Shown here: positions 15,422 through 24,287 of the stretch, one piece after another
How positions within the stretch are numbered: the first letter of the stretch is position 1
Layout of the letters: every line of letters starts with the position of its first letter
From: Gemmatimonadota bacterium
GTDB taxonomy: Bacteria > Gemmatimonadota > Gemmatimonadetes > Gemmatimonadales > Gemmatimonadaceae
Length of the DNA: 61,673 nt
Direction: 5' to 3'
Assembly (NCBI GenBank): GCA_021299375.1
Contig: JAJTGR010000047.1
Coordinates: 1 to 61,673 of the forward strand
Program-made: the position numbers and the translations under genes
Notes under the pieces: model-generated
What the model was told of the DNA's origin: nothing
Database searches by the model: none
The model's input: only the letters and a program-made list of their open reading frames with translations

Positions 15422-17914
15422 TCATCGGCGGGTTCCCACGCATCCCCCGACGACGGTCTCCCCCACCGCAAACCGTACCACGATCAGCGCGTCGCGGATC
15501 TCGAGCTTCCCATTGCAGTCCGCATCGCCGGCTGGGAACAGCAGGACCGATGCCGCCAGCTGCACACCCGTCAGCCCCTGCTGAATGAGCAGCGCGTCGG
15601 CGGCGTCCACACGGCCATCGCCATTCACATCGCCGCGCAGCACCGGCGCTGCCGTCGTGAAATCGAAGGCCCAGATGCCGCGCCCGTAGGTGGCGGCCAC
15701 GAGGCGGTTGGTACGCGGGTTGTACACCAGGTCGGTGATGCGGATGGTGGGCAAGCCCTCGCTTCGCGACCAGGTCGCCCCCGGGTCGCCGCTCTCGTAC
15801 ACCCCCAGCATGTTGCCCACGTAGAGCCGCCCGTTCGGGCCCCACACCGCGGCCTGCGTGGTGACGTCGGGCAGGGCGCCGTTGATATCCGACCATGTCT
15901 GGCCACCGTCGCGCGACAGGAACACGTGGGACGTGCCTGAGCTGCCGAACGTCACCACCACCCGAGTCGGGTCGGCGGGATCGATGGCGAAATCGGTCAC
16001 GCCGCGCGCGGGCAGCGTGGTGCTCGGCGCCAGCCAGGTGAGGCCGTGGTCGCGTGTGAAGCGCACGTTGCCGTCACTGGTGCCGGCAAAGATGACATTC
16101 GTATCGCTCGGCGCCACGGCGAGCGCCGCGATCTCACCGGAACCACGTGTGAGGTCACCGGAGATGGCCGTCCAGCTGGTCCCCTCATTGTTGGTGCGAT
16201 AGACGCGGACTCCGCCAAAGTAGAGGCGTGTGCTGCGCTGAGGGTCGATCACGAAGGGCGCGATGAATGCGCGGCGCTCGTTGGCGTCGATACCGGTGAG
16301 GATACTGCGCGATGTGCCCGTGCTGGCCTGCAGGCGGCGCATGTTGCCACGCTGGCTCGACACGTAGATCACGTCGGGGTTCTCCGGGTTGATGGCGGTG
16401 AAGGCGCCATCGCCACCGTTCACCCCGTTCCACTGCAGCATGCCGTTGCGGGCGATGAGCGTACCGTTGTCCTGCAGCCCGGTGAGGATACCCGTGGCAT
16501 CGGTGGGGTGCACCGACAGCCCGGGGTAATGCAGCGATGTGGCGAGCCCCGCATTCACCGCCTCGAAGCTCTCGGCGCCATCGCGCGACAGGAAGGCCCC
16601 CCCGTCGTTGCCGGCGAACACCCGGGTGGGGTCGTTGGGGTCGACGGTGATCACGTGCCAGTCCACATGGATGCTGGGCGCAATCTCGCTGAACGTCTGC
16701 CCGCCATTGCGTGAGCGATACGCCCGCACGCCCCCCACGTAGATCACGTTCGCATCCGACGGATCGACGGCGATCATGAGGTTGTAGTTGCTCTGCTCGC
16801 CGAAATTCAGGCGGTTGGCCACCAGCGGCGGCGCGGTCACCCCGGACGCGTCGAGTGTCGTGCGGGTGCCGGTGGCCTCGTCGAAGCGGTAGAGCCCTCC
16901 GAAGCGGCTGTCCGGCCGTCCCGCCACGATCCACACGCTCCCCGGGCGTGCCCGCGACACGGCAATCTCGAGCCGGGACACCGAGTCGGCCGTGAACGTG
17001 GTGACGGTCGTCCACGTCGCACCCCGGTCGGCGCTGCGCCAGAGCCCCGGGGGCGTGGCGCTGCCCTGCACCCCCACGCGCGCGGCGTACATGACGTTCG
17101 GGTCCGTCGGATGCTGCACGACGTCGCTGAACGTCAGCGCCGGCGTGACGACTGCCCACGTCTGCCCCGAGTTCGTCGACCGCATGATGCCGCGCAACGT
17201 GGCCGCGAGCACCGTGGTGGCGTTCGTGGTGCCGGCACTCGCCCGATCGACCACCAGACCGTACACGGCCCATCCCTGCGCCAGGGATGTCGTGAACACA
17301 TTCTGGCCGTACGCTGTCCAGTTGGCCCCGCCATTGGTGCTGCGCAGCACCCCACACCCCTGCGTGGACTCACTCGGCTCACCAGTGGCCGCGTAGACGA
17401 TCTCCGGGTTGACCGGGTCCACCGCCACCGCCCCGATCACGAGCGAGCACTGCGTATCGGTGAGCGGCATCCAACTGACCCCTTCGTTGATGCTCTTCCA
17501 CAGGCCACCCGCCGACGTCCCCACATACAGCACGTTGCGATCGGTGGGGTGGAAGGCCAGCGCCGGCACCCGCCCCGCGTCGAGCTGCGGCAACGAGCCA
17601 TAGAAGCCGTTGTCGCCATAGAAGCCACGCGGGCCGATGCTCGTCCAGCGGCCCGGTACGGGCACTGGCACCCCATCGCGCAGCAACGCGCTGCTGGCCC
17701 CCGCCTGGGCGGCCAACCAGGTGCCATACGTCATGCCGCTGCGCGGCTCGAGCGACCCGGGCACGGCGTCCCACAGGCTGATCAGTGCCTGCCGACGCTC
17801 CTCCGGATCACCCTCTCGAAGGGGCTCGCGGGATTGGGCGCCGAGCGGGAGCGCGAGCCCTATCGGCAGCGCGAACATGGCCAGCACCGCCGCCCATGAA
17901 ACGACACGCCTCAT
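15422..17914 (-). CDS. Secreted BNR/sortilin-type repeat protein with C-terminal dockerin
   Basis: 830 aa. Sec signal peptide (MRRVVSWAAVLAMFALPIGLALPLGAQS). Residues about 85-740 are beta-propeller repeats of the BNR/VPS10 or GH74 type, each with blocks such as FHPTDRNVLYVGTSAGGLWKS, STNGGANW and SRDGGQTW (Asp/Asn-x-Gly-x-x-Trp boxes). The final 70 residues form a type I dockerin: two calcium loops, DVNGDGRVDAAD and DADCNGKLEIRD, each followed by a hydrophobic helix. Dockerins bind cohesin domains. The overall plan resembles GH74 xyloglucanase plus dockerin, but I cannot assign catalytic acids, so it may be a non-enzymatic binding protein. Last gene of a four-gene operon; its ATG overlaps the stop of the TIG lipoprotein gene. 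Confidence 0.85.
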   Translation of the reverse strand: MRRVVSWAAVLAMFALPIGLALPLGAQSREPLREGDPEERRQALISLWDAVPGSLEPRSGMTYGTWLAAQAGASSALLRDGVPVPVPGRWTSIGPRGFYGDNGFYGSLPQLDAGRVPALAFHPTDRNVLYVGTSAGGLWKSINEGVSWMPLTDTQCSLVIGAVAVDPVNPEIVYAATGEPSESTQGCGVLRSTNGGANWTAYGQNVFTTSLAQGWAVYGLVVDRASAGTTNATTVLAATLRGIMRSTNSGQTWAVVTPALTFSDVVQHPTDPNVMYAARVGVQGSATPPGLWRSADRGATWTTVTTFTADSVSRLEIAVSRARPGSVWIVAGRPDSRFGGLYRFDEATGTRTTLDASGVTAPPLVANRLNFGEQSNYNLMIAVDPSDANVIYVGGVRAYRSRNGGQTFSEIAPSIHVDWHVITVDPNDPTRVFAGNDGGAFLSRDGAESFEAVNAGLATSLHYPGLSVHPTDATGILTGLQDNGTLIARNGMLQWNGVNGGDGAFTAINPENPDVIYVSSQRGNMRRLQASTGTSRSILTGIDANERRAFIAPFVIDPQRSTRLYFGGVRVYRTNNEGTSWTAISGDLTRGSGEIAALAVAPSDTNVIFAGTSDGNVRFTRDHGLTWLAPSTTLPARGVTDFAIDPADPTRVVVTFGSSGTSHVFLSRDGGQTWSDINGALPDVTTQAAVWGPNGRLYVGNMLGVYESGDPGATWSRSEGLPTIRITDLVYNPRTNRLVAATYGRGIWAFDFTTAAPVLRGDVNGDGRVDAADALLIQQGLTGVQLAASVLLFPAGDADCNGKLEIRDALIVVRFAVGETVVGGCVGTRR

Positions 17915-18387
17915 CGCACCACTCCGGTCAGGGTGAATGCCAGGGCGTTCGAGCTGCCGCGCGTCGTGCTCACCCGCACGTCGTACGTGCCGCTGGGCAA
18001 CGGCTGGACCGGTGCGCCACCCCGGTCGGGCACCTGCTCGTCGTCCCGCGGCACCTGGAACTTCAGCGAGGTCGGCGACGTCCGCGGCACCTGCTGCAGT
18101 CGCACCCGGCCGAAATGCACGGTGTTCAACGAGTCGAACCCGCGGCCGGCCACGACCACGTCCACCGGGTCACCACGCGTGACATCCGCGCTGCTCGGTG
18201 TCAGCGCGGTGATGAGTGGCGCGGCCGCATGGCGCGTGTGACAGGCGGGAGCGACCAGGATGAACCAGGCGGGGGACAGGCCGGCGAGGAGGCGCACACG
18301 GGCACTGCGCGAACGGGTACTGCGCGAGCGGCAACTGCGCGAGCAGACACTACGCGAGCAGGCACGGCGCGAACCAACGGGCGTCAT
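17911..18387 (-). CDS. IPT/TIG-domain lipoprotein with repeat-encoded N-terminus
   Basis: 158 aa from ATG 18387. A hydrophobic segment AGLSPAWFILVAPAC ends in a plausible lipobox (Cys about 49). The mature part is one IPT/TIG immunoglobulin-like domain (LITALTPSSADVTRGDPVDVVVAGRGFDSLNTVHFG to the end). Ahead of the signal sequence is an odd Arg/Ser/Cys-rich stretch (residues about 5-30) encoded by five 15-bp repeats (18300-18374) with the GCGCGAGC core. This extends the signal peptide's n-region; a start after it is possible, but no good codon is visible. The start overlaps the preceding gene's stop (ATGA) and the stop overlaps the next start, so translation is coupled. Confidence 0.75.
   Translation of the reverse strand: MTPVGSRRACSRSVCSRSCRSRSTRSRSARVRLLAGLSPAWFILVAPACHTRHAAAPLITALTPSSADVTRGDPVDVVVAGRGFDSLNTVHFGRVRLQQVPRTSPTSLKFQVPRDDEQVPDRGGAPVQPLPSGTYDVRVSTTRGSSNALAFTLTGVVR
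18300..18374. repeat. 15-bp tandem repeat in the TIG lipoprotein gene
   Basis: Five consecutive 15-base units of the type GGGTACTGCGCGAGC on the plus strand, more diverged than the intergenic array. They keep the reading frame and encode part of the protein's N-terminus on the minus strand. Confidence 0.85.
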
Positions 18388-18929
18388 GGGGCACCTCCCG
18401 CGGCGGGCGCGATGGTCACATCGAGCTCGGAGAGCAGCGACTGACCGGATACGCCATGCACCTCCTGCACCGCGAGCTGCCACGCCGGCGTCGTGCCGGG
18501 GGTCGGGTGGGGAGACGCACTCGGCGTCGACCGGACATACGTCAGCGTGAGCAGAGGGCCGGTGTGCGTCCCCGCTGCCCACGCGGCCGCCACCCGGACC
18601 TCGCGCTCGTGCGCCTTGCAGGCGATCAGCGGTTCGCCCTGCGCCGCGGCACAGCCAAGCAAGCGCCAGGCACCGTCGGACATGGGGGGCGGGGTGAGCG
18701 TGGCGGTGAGGCTGCCAAGCGCTCGAATGGGACCGGTACCGAGCGAGAGCGTGAGGTGCACCGTGTCGGCGGTGGCGGTGCGCACGTGCAAGGTGAGTGC
18801 GCTGCGGACAACGGGCTGCGGGGTGTCGAGCAGGGCGTTGCGGCAGCCGCTGGCGCACAGCACGGCCAGCGCAACGGGCAGGCACTGCGGCGCACGAGCC
18901 ACGCGCAGTACGAACGAGGGGAGACTCAT
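18384..18929 (-). CDS. Cohesin-like lipoprotein
   Basis: 181 aa. Signal peptide ends in the lipobox LCASGC (Cys about 29). The rest is one beta-rich domain: ALTLHVRTATADTVHLTLSLG at the start and, near the end, TGPLLTLTYVRS then LAVQEVHGVSGQSLLSELDVTI. That ending follows the cohesin pattern, in which a late strand (G-x-L-x-x-L-x-F) precedes L-x-x-x-E-V and a final strand. The similarity is by eye and weak, but the operon context (a dockerin protein two genes downstream and another cohesin-like end upstream) supports it. Linked to both neighbours by 4-bp overlaps. Confidence 0.6.
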   Translation of the reverse strand: MSLPSFVLRVARAPQCLPVALAVLCASGCRNALLDTPQPVVRSALTLHVRTATADTVHLTLSLGTGPIRALGSLTATLTPPPMSDGAWRLLGCAAAQGEPLIACKAHEREVRVAAAWAAGTHTGPLLTLTYVRSTPSASPHPTPGTTPAWQLAVQEVHGVSGQSLLSELDVTIAPAAGGAP

Positions 18930-20917
18930 GGCACGATCACCACGGGGTTGAAGATGCTGGTGACGGCGGTGACATCAGTGAGGTCACCCGTCAGCAGCTG
19001 GTTGAGCGTGAACACCACCTGGTTGCCGACGTTGCGCTGATTCACGCGGCAGACGAGACGCACCAGCTGCACCGGGCCCGCGACCGGCGTGGCCGACGTC
19101 CAGGTGACGCGTACGTTCTGTTGCGCATCGACCGTCTGTGCCACCACGCCACTGCGCAGCGTGGTGATGGACGTGACGTTGAACGGCGAGAAGGGGAACG
19201 CCGCCGAGCCCGGCCAGGCGATCTCGAGGTCCGCGGCGGAAAGCGGGCGTTCGTCACGCGGCACGAGCTCCACCACGATCGAGAACGTATCGGTGGCCAC
19301 GCGATAGCTGGGCAGCGTCGCCCGCAGAATCGGCCCGGTGCCGTTGCGCGGCACGAACACCAGCAGTGAGTCGGCCACGCTCGGCGTACGGCTCGCCTGC
19401 GCCACCACGAACGTCCGTCCCGGCAGCACACCGGTGATGCGGCCGTCGAACCCCACGGACGCCCGCGAGGGGTCGCGCACGACCCAGCGCACACCGCCTG
19501 TGCCCATCACGTCACCGGCGGCATTGCGAGCCTGCACGAACGGGAGGACGCTCGTCGTGGTGGCCGACAGCTCCAGTACGCGGCCCACGGTGTCAGCGGC
19601 CGACAGCGTGGTGCGAATGCGCGCCGGCTGGGCCGCGGTGTCCGGAGGGGCCACGGCAATGCTGCGCGACGACACGCCCACCAGCCCGTCGGCGCTGAAC
19701 TGCAGCCCGCGGGTGCCGATCCCCTCTGTGAACGTCAGGCCGGTGAAGGTGGCCCGCCCCAGCGTGTCGGTCACGGCGGTGTTGTTGGTGAGGCTGCCCG
19801 CGCCGCCGGTGAGCGCCGCCCGCACACTGACGCCGGCGTCAGCGGCGCTGTTGCCCACGCTGTCGAGCATGCGCACGATGGGCGCCAGCGCGATCGGTAC
19901 ACCCTGCTCGGCCCCATTGGGCGCGTCGCGCTCGAGGAAAAGGCGGACGGGGAGTCCACCCACCAGGGAGAGCGTGGCGGTGGCCACCGCGGTGATGGAG
20001 TCGGCCGCGAAGCTGAGCACACGAGTCCCAGCCAGCCCGGTCACCGTGAGCGTACTGAACAGGGCACGCCCCTGCGCGTTGGTGAGTGCGGTGCCGTTGG
20101 TGAGCGCGGTGACGCCAGCGCCCCCTGACGACGTGACCGTCACCCGCCGCCCGGCGACGGGTGCATCGTTCCCCTCGAGATCGCGCAGCTGCACCTGCAC
20201 CGCCGAGGCACTCGGCAGGCCGCTGCGCAACCGCGGCGGTGAGCCCACGAAGGCCACCCGCGCCGCTGGTCCGGGCGCGAGGTCGAACACCCCGCTGGTG
20301 ACCGGGGTGAGCCCCGGCGCGAAGAACTGCAGCGACCGCCCGCCCACGAGCCCCGACACGGTGAGGTCGGTGAAGCGAGCCACGCCCTGCGAGGCCGCGA
20401 GGCTGATGGCCCCGGTGACCGTGCCGGAGCCGACGAGCGCCACGTTGACGGTGGTGGTGGCCGACGGGACGACGTTGTCGGCGTTGTCGCGCACCTCGAC
20501 CACCGGCTGCGTGACGAGCCGCACCCCCGACGCCGCGCCGCTCGGCTGGGTGGCGATGACGAGTTTGGCCGGTGTGCCAGGCGTCACCGTGAGGGTGATG
20601 CTGCCGGTGGTGCCCGTCGAGGTCGCGGAGAGGCTGGTGGTGCCGGCCTGGATGCCGGTCACGAGACCGGCGGCGTTCACCGACGCGATGGCGCTGTTGG
20701 CGGAACTCCAGGTGAACGTGGCGGAGTTGACGGGATTGCCGCGCTTGTCGGTGAGCTTCGCTGCGAGCTGTACGGTGCTGCCCGAGGCGATCGTGGTCAG
20801 GCCACCCGACGCGCTCACGGCAACGACGGGAGGGACGTCGGGGGCGGCGGGGTCGCCGGAGCAGGCAGCGGCCAGGACGCTGGCGAAGGCGGCGAGGATG
20901 CGGCGCGTGAGGAGCAT
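18926..20917 (-). CDS. Multi-Ig-domain lipoprotein with cohesin-like C-terminus
   Basis: 663 aa. Lipoprotein signal with lipobox LAAAC (Cys about 19). Residues about 30-110 form a BIG2-type Ig domain (VSASGGLTTIASGSTVQLAAKLTDKRGNPV, then WSSANSAIASVNAAGLVTG), followed by about four invasin/Big-1-like domains (repeats around PAKLVIATQPSGAASG, ALVGSGTVTG, GGLPVRLFLERDAPNG). The last 130 residues (from RATLPSYRVATDTFSIVVEL, including LEIAWPGSAAFPFSPFNVTSI, VRVTWTSATPVAGPVQLVRLVCRV and VVFTLNQLL) resemble a cohesin fold by strand pattern. Likely anchored in the outer membrane as a stalk. First gene of the four-gene operon, with a TTGACA box upstream. Confidence 0.78.
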   Translation of the reverse strand: MLLTRRILAAFASVLAAACSGDPAAPDVPPVVAVSASGGLTTIASGSTVQLAAKLTDKRGNPVNSATFTWSSANSAIASVNAAGLVTGIQAGTTSLSATSTGTTGSITLTVTPGTPAKLVIATQPSGAASGVRLVTQPVVEVRDNADNVVPSATTTVNVALVGSGTVTGAISLAASQGVARFTDLTVSGLVGGRSLQFFAPGLTPVTSGVFDLAPGPAARVAFVGSPPRLRSGLPSASAVQVQLRDLEGNDAPVAGRRVTVTSSGGAGVTALTNGTALTNAQGRALFSTLTVTGLAGTRVLSFAADSITAVATATLSLVGGLPVRLFLERDAPNGAEQGVPIALAPIVRMLDSVGNSAADAGVSVRAALTGGAGSLTNNTAVTDTLGRATFTGLTFTEGIGTRGLQFSADGLVGVSSRSIAVAPPDTAAQPARIRTTLSAADTVGRVLELSATTTSVLPFVQARNAAGDVMGTGGVRWVVRDPSRASVGFDGRITGVLPGRTFVVAQASRTPSVADSLLVFVPRNGTGPILRATLPSYRVATDTFSIVVELVPRDERPLSAADLEIAWPGSAAFPFSPFNVTSITTLRSGVVAQTVDAQQNVRVTWTSATPVAGPVQLVRLVCRVNQRNVGNQVVFTLNQLLTGDLTDVTAVTSIFNPVVIVP

Positions 20918-21016
20918 TCGAGACCGGCGGAGGATTGAACGGCCAGGGCGGTCAGCCCCATGGAAACAGCACGGAGGGAATCAGGAGGGAGGAGGAGGCA
21001 GTATGCCCTGTCGGGA

Positions 21017-21045
21017 GCGTAGGGTCGGGACCGTGGGGTGTCAAA
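21017..21045 (-). promoter_or_regulatory. Possible promoter of the cohesin/dockerin operon
   Basis: On the minus strand a perfect TTGACA (21045-21040), a 17-base spacer and TACGCT (21022-21017; only 3/6 of the -10 consensus). Transcription would start near 21009, about 90 bases before the first ATG. Confidence 0.4.
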
Positions 21046-21493
21046 CAACGAGCCTTTTTTCTTGGGCGGCCGCCGCCGAATACGCCCGCGATGTTCCGCA
21101 CCCACGTCGTTGCTCCTCCGAGACGCCAAGCCGTCCGGGCGCAGCGAACCCCTGCCGTTGCGGTCTCACATTCGGAGAAATCGTGGCCGTGGCTGACGCG
21201 GTCGAACTCCCTGGGCTCGCGACGCTCGCACACCACGGAGAATGGGCGGCATGGAGAACGGGACGCGCGGAGCAACGGCAGCGCGACCCAAGGCCGTGAG
21301 GCGGGACGCCCTCGCCCCCTCCGCCAGAGGCTTGACCGCCGCACACGGAGCATCGACGCGCCGAGGAACCCGGCGCCGCCGGTCACGAGCCGTGTGCGAA
21401 CAGCCCCAGCTCACGTCTCTCCACAAGCAACGCACGCATGACCAGCCAGTCGTTCACAGCGCCTCTGCCGTGGCAGTTCTCCCTGGCTCCCAT

Positions 21494-21616
21494 CCTCCGT
21501 GGCTCGCGAGCGCAGCGAGCCTTGGCAGTTTCGAAGATCCCGCTTCGGCGACGAGCCGTGCCGAAAGCAGGCACCGCATACCAGCATGGGCTCGCTGCGC
21601 TCGCGAGGCACGGAGG
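21494..21616. repeat. 28-bp REP-like inverted pair
   Basis: The 28-base element at 21494-21521 (beginning CCTCCGTGGCTCGCGAG) recurs in reverse orientation at 21589-21616 with one mismatch, separated by 67 bases. Each element also holds a small internal palindrome (GGCTCGC...GCGAGCC). A shorter, diverged relative is at 21209-21235. Typical of REP/BIME-type elements. Confidence 0.8.
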
Positions 21617-21667
21617 GAAGGAGGCGAGGAGAACGACAACGGGGGTCAGGTGCCATGGTGTGAGCCT

Positions 21668-23017
21668 TCACACGCTCCGCCAGAAACTCGACCGCCGCAC
21701 GGTGATGATCGACGCCCCCATCAGCACCACCGCCGACATGGCGATCGCGTGCCCTGCCGAGAGCGCGTTGGCGAGCGCGCCCATGGCGAACGAACCCACC
21801 GCCTGCGACAGGCCGATGAACACCAGCGAGTAGAACGCCATCAGCCGGCCGCGGAAGCGATCCTCCACCATGAGCTGCAGGATGCCGTTGGAAAGCGCGT
21901 TGAAGGTGATCATGCTGACCCCCGTCACGAACAGCACGGCGTGGGCCAGCAGCGGGCGTGTGGTGTACGCGAACGCCACCAGGGCCGTCGGAAACGCCAA
22001 CGCGGCGGCCATCATCGTGCCTCCACGAGAGGCGCGATGGGCGATGGGGCCGGCCACCAGCAACGCGCCGGTGAGACCGCCTACGCCGAGCGTGGCCAAC
22101 AGCGCCCCGTAACCGCCGGCGCCAAGCCCCAACTGGTCGCGTGCCACCACCGGCATGAGCGTCAGGAACGGCCCGCCAAAGAGCGCGCCCACGGTCACCA
22201 GTGCGAGCAGCTCCCGCACTGACCCCGGCTGCAGCAGGTAGCGCACCCCCGCGGCGGCGCCGATCGAGCTCTGGCGCAACACCTCGGACATGGTGGCGGC
22301 CGCGCGCGCCACCGGGGCCGGCACGTCCATGCGCAGCAATCCCCAGATCACCGCCACGAAGCTCAGGGCATTGAGCCCGAAGCACCACGCGATGCCGAAG
22401 CGGGCAATGACCAGTCCCCCGAGCGCTGGCCCCACAATGCGGGCCAGGTTGAAGCCACTCGCGTTGAGGGCGATGGCCGACTGCAGGTCGTCGCGTCCCA
22501 CCAGCTGGATGAACAGACTCTGGCGGGCCGGGATCTCGATGGCGCTGCACAGCCCCTGCACGAACGACAGCGCCAGCAGCAAGGGGATGGACACGAAACC
22601 GGTGAGTGTCACCAGCCACAGGGTGACCGCCTGCAGCAGGAAGATGGCTTGCGTGACTTTCACGATGCGCAGCCGGTCGCCCTGATCCACGAGGGCGCCA
22701 GCGTGCATGCTGAGAAACACCACCGGCAGCGCGCCCACGCTGGCCACCAGCCCCACCACGAACGCCGAGTTGGAGAGCTGCAGGGCCAGCCACCCAACAG
22801 CCATGGTCTGCATCCAGGAGCCGACCAGCGACAGCGTCTGACCGGTCCAGAACAGACGGAAGTTCCGGTGCTGGCCGAGGACCCGGAACGGGTTGCGGGA
22901 CGGTCGGGCCGGGATGGGAATTTCTTCGGTGTGCAGGGATCGTGCGGCGAGTGTTGTGCGTACAGTGTTCAGGCAGGAAGAGTAACCTCCCCCCGACCGG
23001 GCAGCCGGAGCAGCCAT
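21668..23017 (-). CDS. MFS transporter (MFS_3/EntS-like)
   Basis: 449 aa from ATG 23017 (a GTG at 23029 would add four residues). Twelve hydrophobic segments can be counted. The N-terminal half begins FRLFWTGQTLSLVGSWMQTMAVGWLALQLSNSAFVVGLVASVGALPVVFLSMHAGALVDQ, the pattern of the MFS_3 group (enterobactin exporter EntS and macrolide-efflux relatives). The loop 2-3 motif lies around GALVDQGDRLRIV, and the second-half equivalent is VEDRFRGRLMAFYS. Probably an inner-membrane proton-driven exporter of a small molecule; the substrate cannot be deduced. Its ATG and that of the divergent VWA gene share the sequence CATG, so either promoters lie inside genes or the real MFS start is further in. Confidence 0.85.
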   Translation of the reverse strand: MAAPAARSGGGYSSCLNTVRTTLAARSLHTEEIPIPARPSRNPFRVLGQHRNFRLFWTGQTLSLVGSWMQTMAVGWLALQLSNSAFVVGLVASVGALPVVFLSMHAGALVDQGDRLRIVKVTQAIFLLQAVTLWLVTLTGFVSIPLLLALSFVQGLCSAIEIPARQSLFIQLVGRDDLQSAIALNASGFNLARIVGPALGGLVIARFGIAWCFGLNALSFVAVIWGLLRMDVPAPVARAAATMSEVLRQSSIGAAAGVRYLLQPGSVRELLALVTVGALFGGPFLTLMPVVARDQLGLGAGGYGALLATLGVGGLTGALLVAGPIAHRASRGGTMMAAALAFPTALVAFAYTTRPLLAHAVLFVTGVSMITFNALSNGILQLMVEDRFRGRLMAFYSLVFIGLSQAVGSFAMGALANALSAGHAIAMSAVVLMGASIITVRRSSFWRSV

Positions 23018-24287
23018 GCGGTTCCACACCTACACCAAGTTCAACCCCCAGCTGGCCGATGCGGTCGACCTTCAGTCGCTGCTCGACCAGCTCGCCGACT
23101 TCCTGCTCCAGTCAGGCTTTGCCGGCGGGAACCAGGGCTACTGGGGCGACGGGGACGACGCCGACCGGTCGCTGGACGCGCTCAAGCAGGCCATCCTGCA
23201 GGCGCTCATCGAAAGCGGGCAGATCACCCCGGAGATGCTGCAGGCGCTGCGTGGCGAAGGGGACGAGGTGAGCGAGGAGAAGCTCGCCCAGCTGCTCGAC
23301 GGGCTGGTGCAGCGGCTCATCCAGGACGGGTTCCTGAGCATGGAGCAGGGCGCCAACGTGCCCGCCGGCCACCAGCCGGTCACCGGCAAGGGCTCCATCG
23401 CCCAGGCGGCCAGCAAGGACGTGCAGTTCAACCTCACCGGCAAGGGCATCGACTTTCTGGGGTTCAAAACGCTCCGGCACCTGCTGGGGAGCGTGGGCAA
23501 GTCCAGCATCGGCAGCCACGACACCCCGCAGCTGGCCACCGGCGTGGAGAGCGACGCGTGGAGCAAGCCGTACGAGTTTGGCGACACGCTCAACCTCGAT
23601 GTCCCCGGCACACTGGCCAACGCGCTGGCCCGCAACGGCTCGCTCGATGTGCCCATCGACCTGGACTACCGCGACCTCATGGTGCGCCAGAGCGAGTACC
23701 GCTCGAGCTGCGCCACGGTGCTCATGCTGGACTGCTCGCACAGCATGATCCTGTACGGCGAGGACCGGTTCACGCCAGCCAAGAAGGTGGCGTTGGCGCT
23801 CACGCATCTCATCAAGACGCAGTTTCCCGGCGACACCATTCGGGTGGTGCTGTTTCACGACAGCGCCGAAGAGATCCCCATCGCCACGCTGGCCACGAGC
23901 CAGGTGGGGCCGTATCACACGAATACCGCTGAGGGGCTGAAGCTGGCGCGGCGGCTGCTGATGGCGCAGAAGAAGGACATGCGGCAGATCATCATGATCA
24001 CCGACGGCAAACCCAGCGCGCTGACCATGCCCGACGGGCAGATCTACAAGAACAGCATGGGGCTGGACGGCTACGTGATTGCGGAGACGCTGCGTGAGGT
24101 GGCGGCGTGCCGGAAGAGCAACATCATGATCAACACGTTCATGCTGGCGCGCGACCGGGCGTTGGTGGAGTTCGTGAAGCGCATGAGCGAGATCAGCCGC
24201 GGCAAGGCGTACTTCACGAACACCATGAGCCTGGGGCAGTTCGTGCTGATGGACTTTCTGAAGAAGAAGACGAAGCGGGTGAGCTGA
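23016..24287 (+). CDS. VWA-domain protein, likely partner of the MoxR-like ATPase
   Basis: 423 aa. The C-terminal half is a von Willebrand A domain with the MIDAS motif DCSHS (about residues 239-243; DxSxS), later Thr in NTAEG and Asp in MITDGKPSA. The N-terminal half is helical, with Asp/Glu-rich stretches and no signal peptide. In related genomes such proteins accompany the Mg-chelatase-like AAA+ ATPase and form an ATPase/VWA chaperone pair. The expected partner is at 13765-15246. GGAG five bases before the ATG supports the start. A strong hairpin overlaps the stop codon. Confidence 0.88.
   Translation: MRFHTYTKFNPQLADAVDLQSLLDQLADFLLQSGFAGGNQGYWGDGDDADRSLDALKQAILQALIESGQITPEMLQALRGEGDEVSEEKLAQLLDGLVQRLIQDGFLSMEQGANVPAGHQPVTGKGSIAQAASKDVQFNLTGKGIDFLGFKTLRHLLGSVGKSSIGSHDTPQLATGVESDAWSKPYEFGDTLNLDVPGTLANALARNGSLDVPIDLDYRDLMVRQSEYRSSCATVLMLDCSHSMILYGEDRFTPAKKVALALTHLIKTQFPGDTIRVVLFHDSAEEIPIATLATSQVGPYHTNTAEGLKLARRLLMAQKKDMRQIIMITDGKPSALTMPDGQIYKNSMGLDGYVIAETLREVAACRKSNIMINTFMLARDRALVEFVKRMSEISRGKAYFTNTMSLGQFVLMDFLKKKTKRVS

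Larger units (their letters stand above)
20918..21667. other. 750-base gene-free stretch with REP-like repeats
   Basis: Lies between the minus-strand Ig-lipoprotein gene and the end of the minus-strand MFS gene. No frame looks like a protein. It contains a T6 run at 21055, the possible operon promoter and several copies of the CTCCGTG...GCTCGCGA element in both orientations. Confidence 0.6.
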
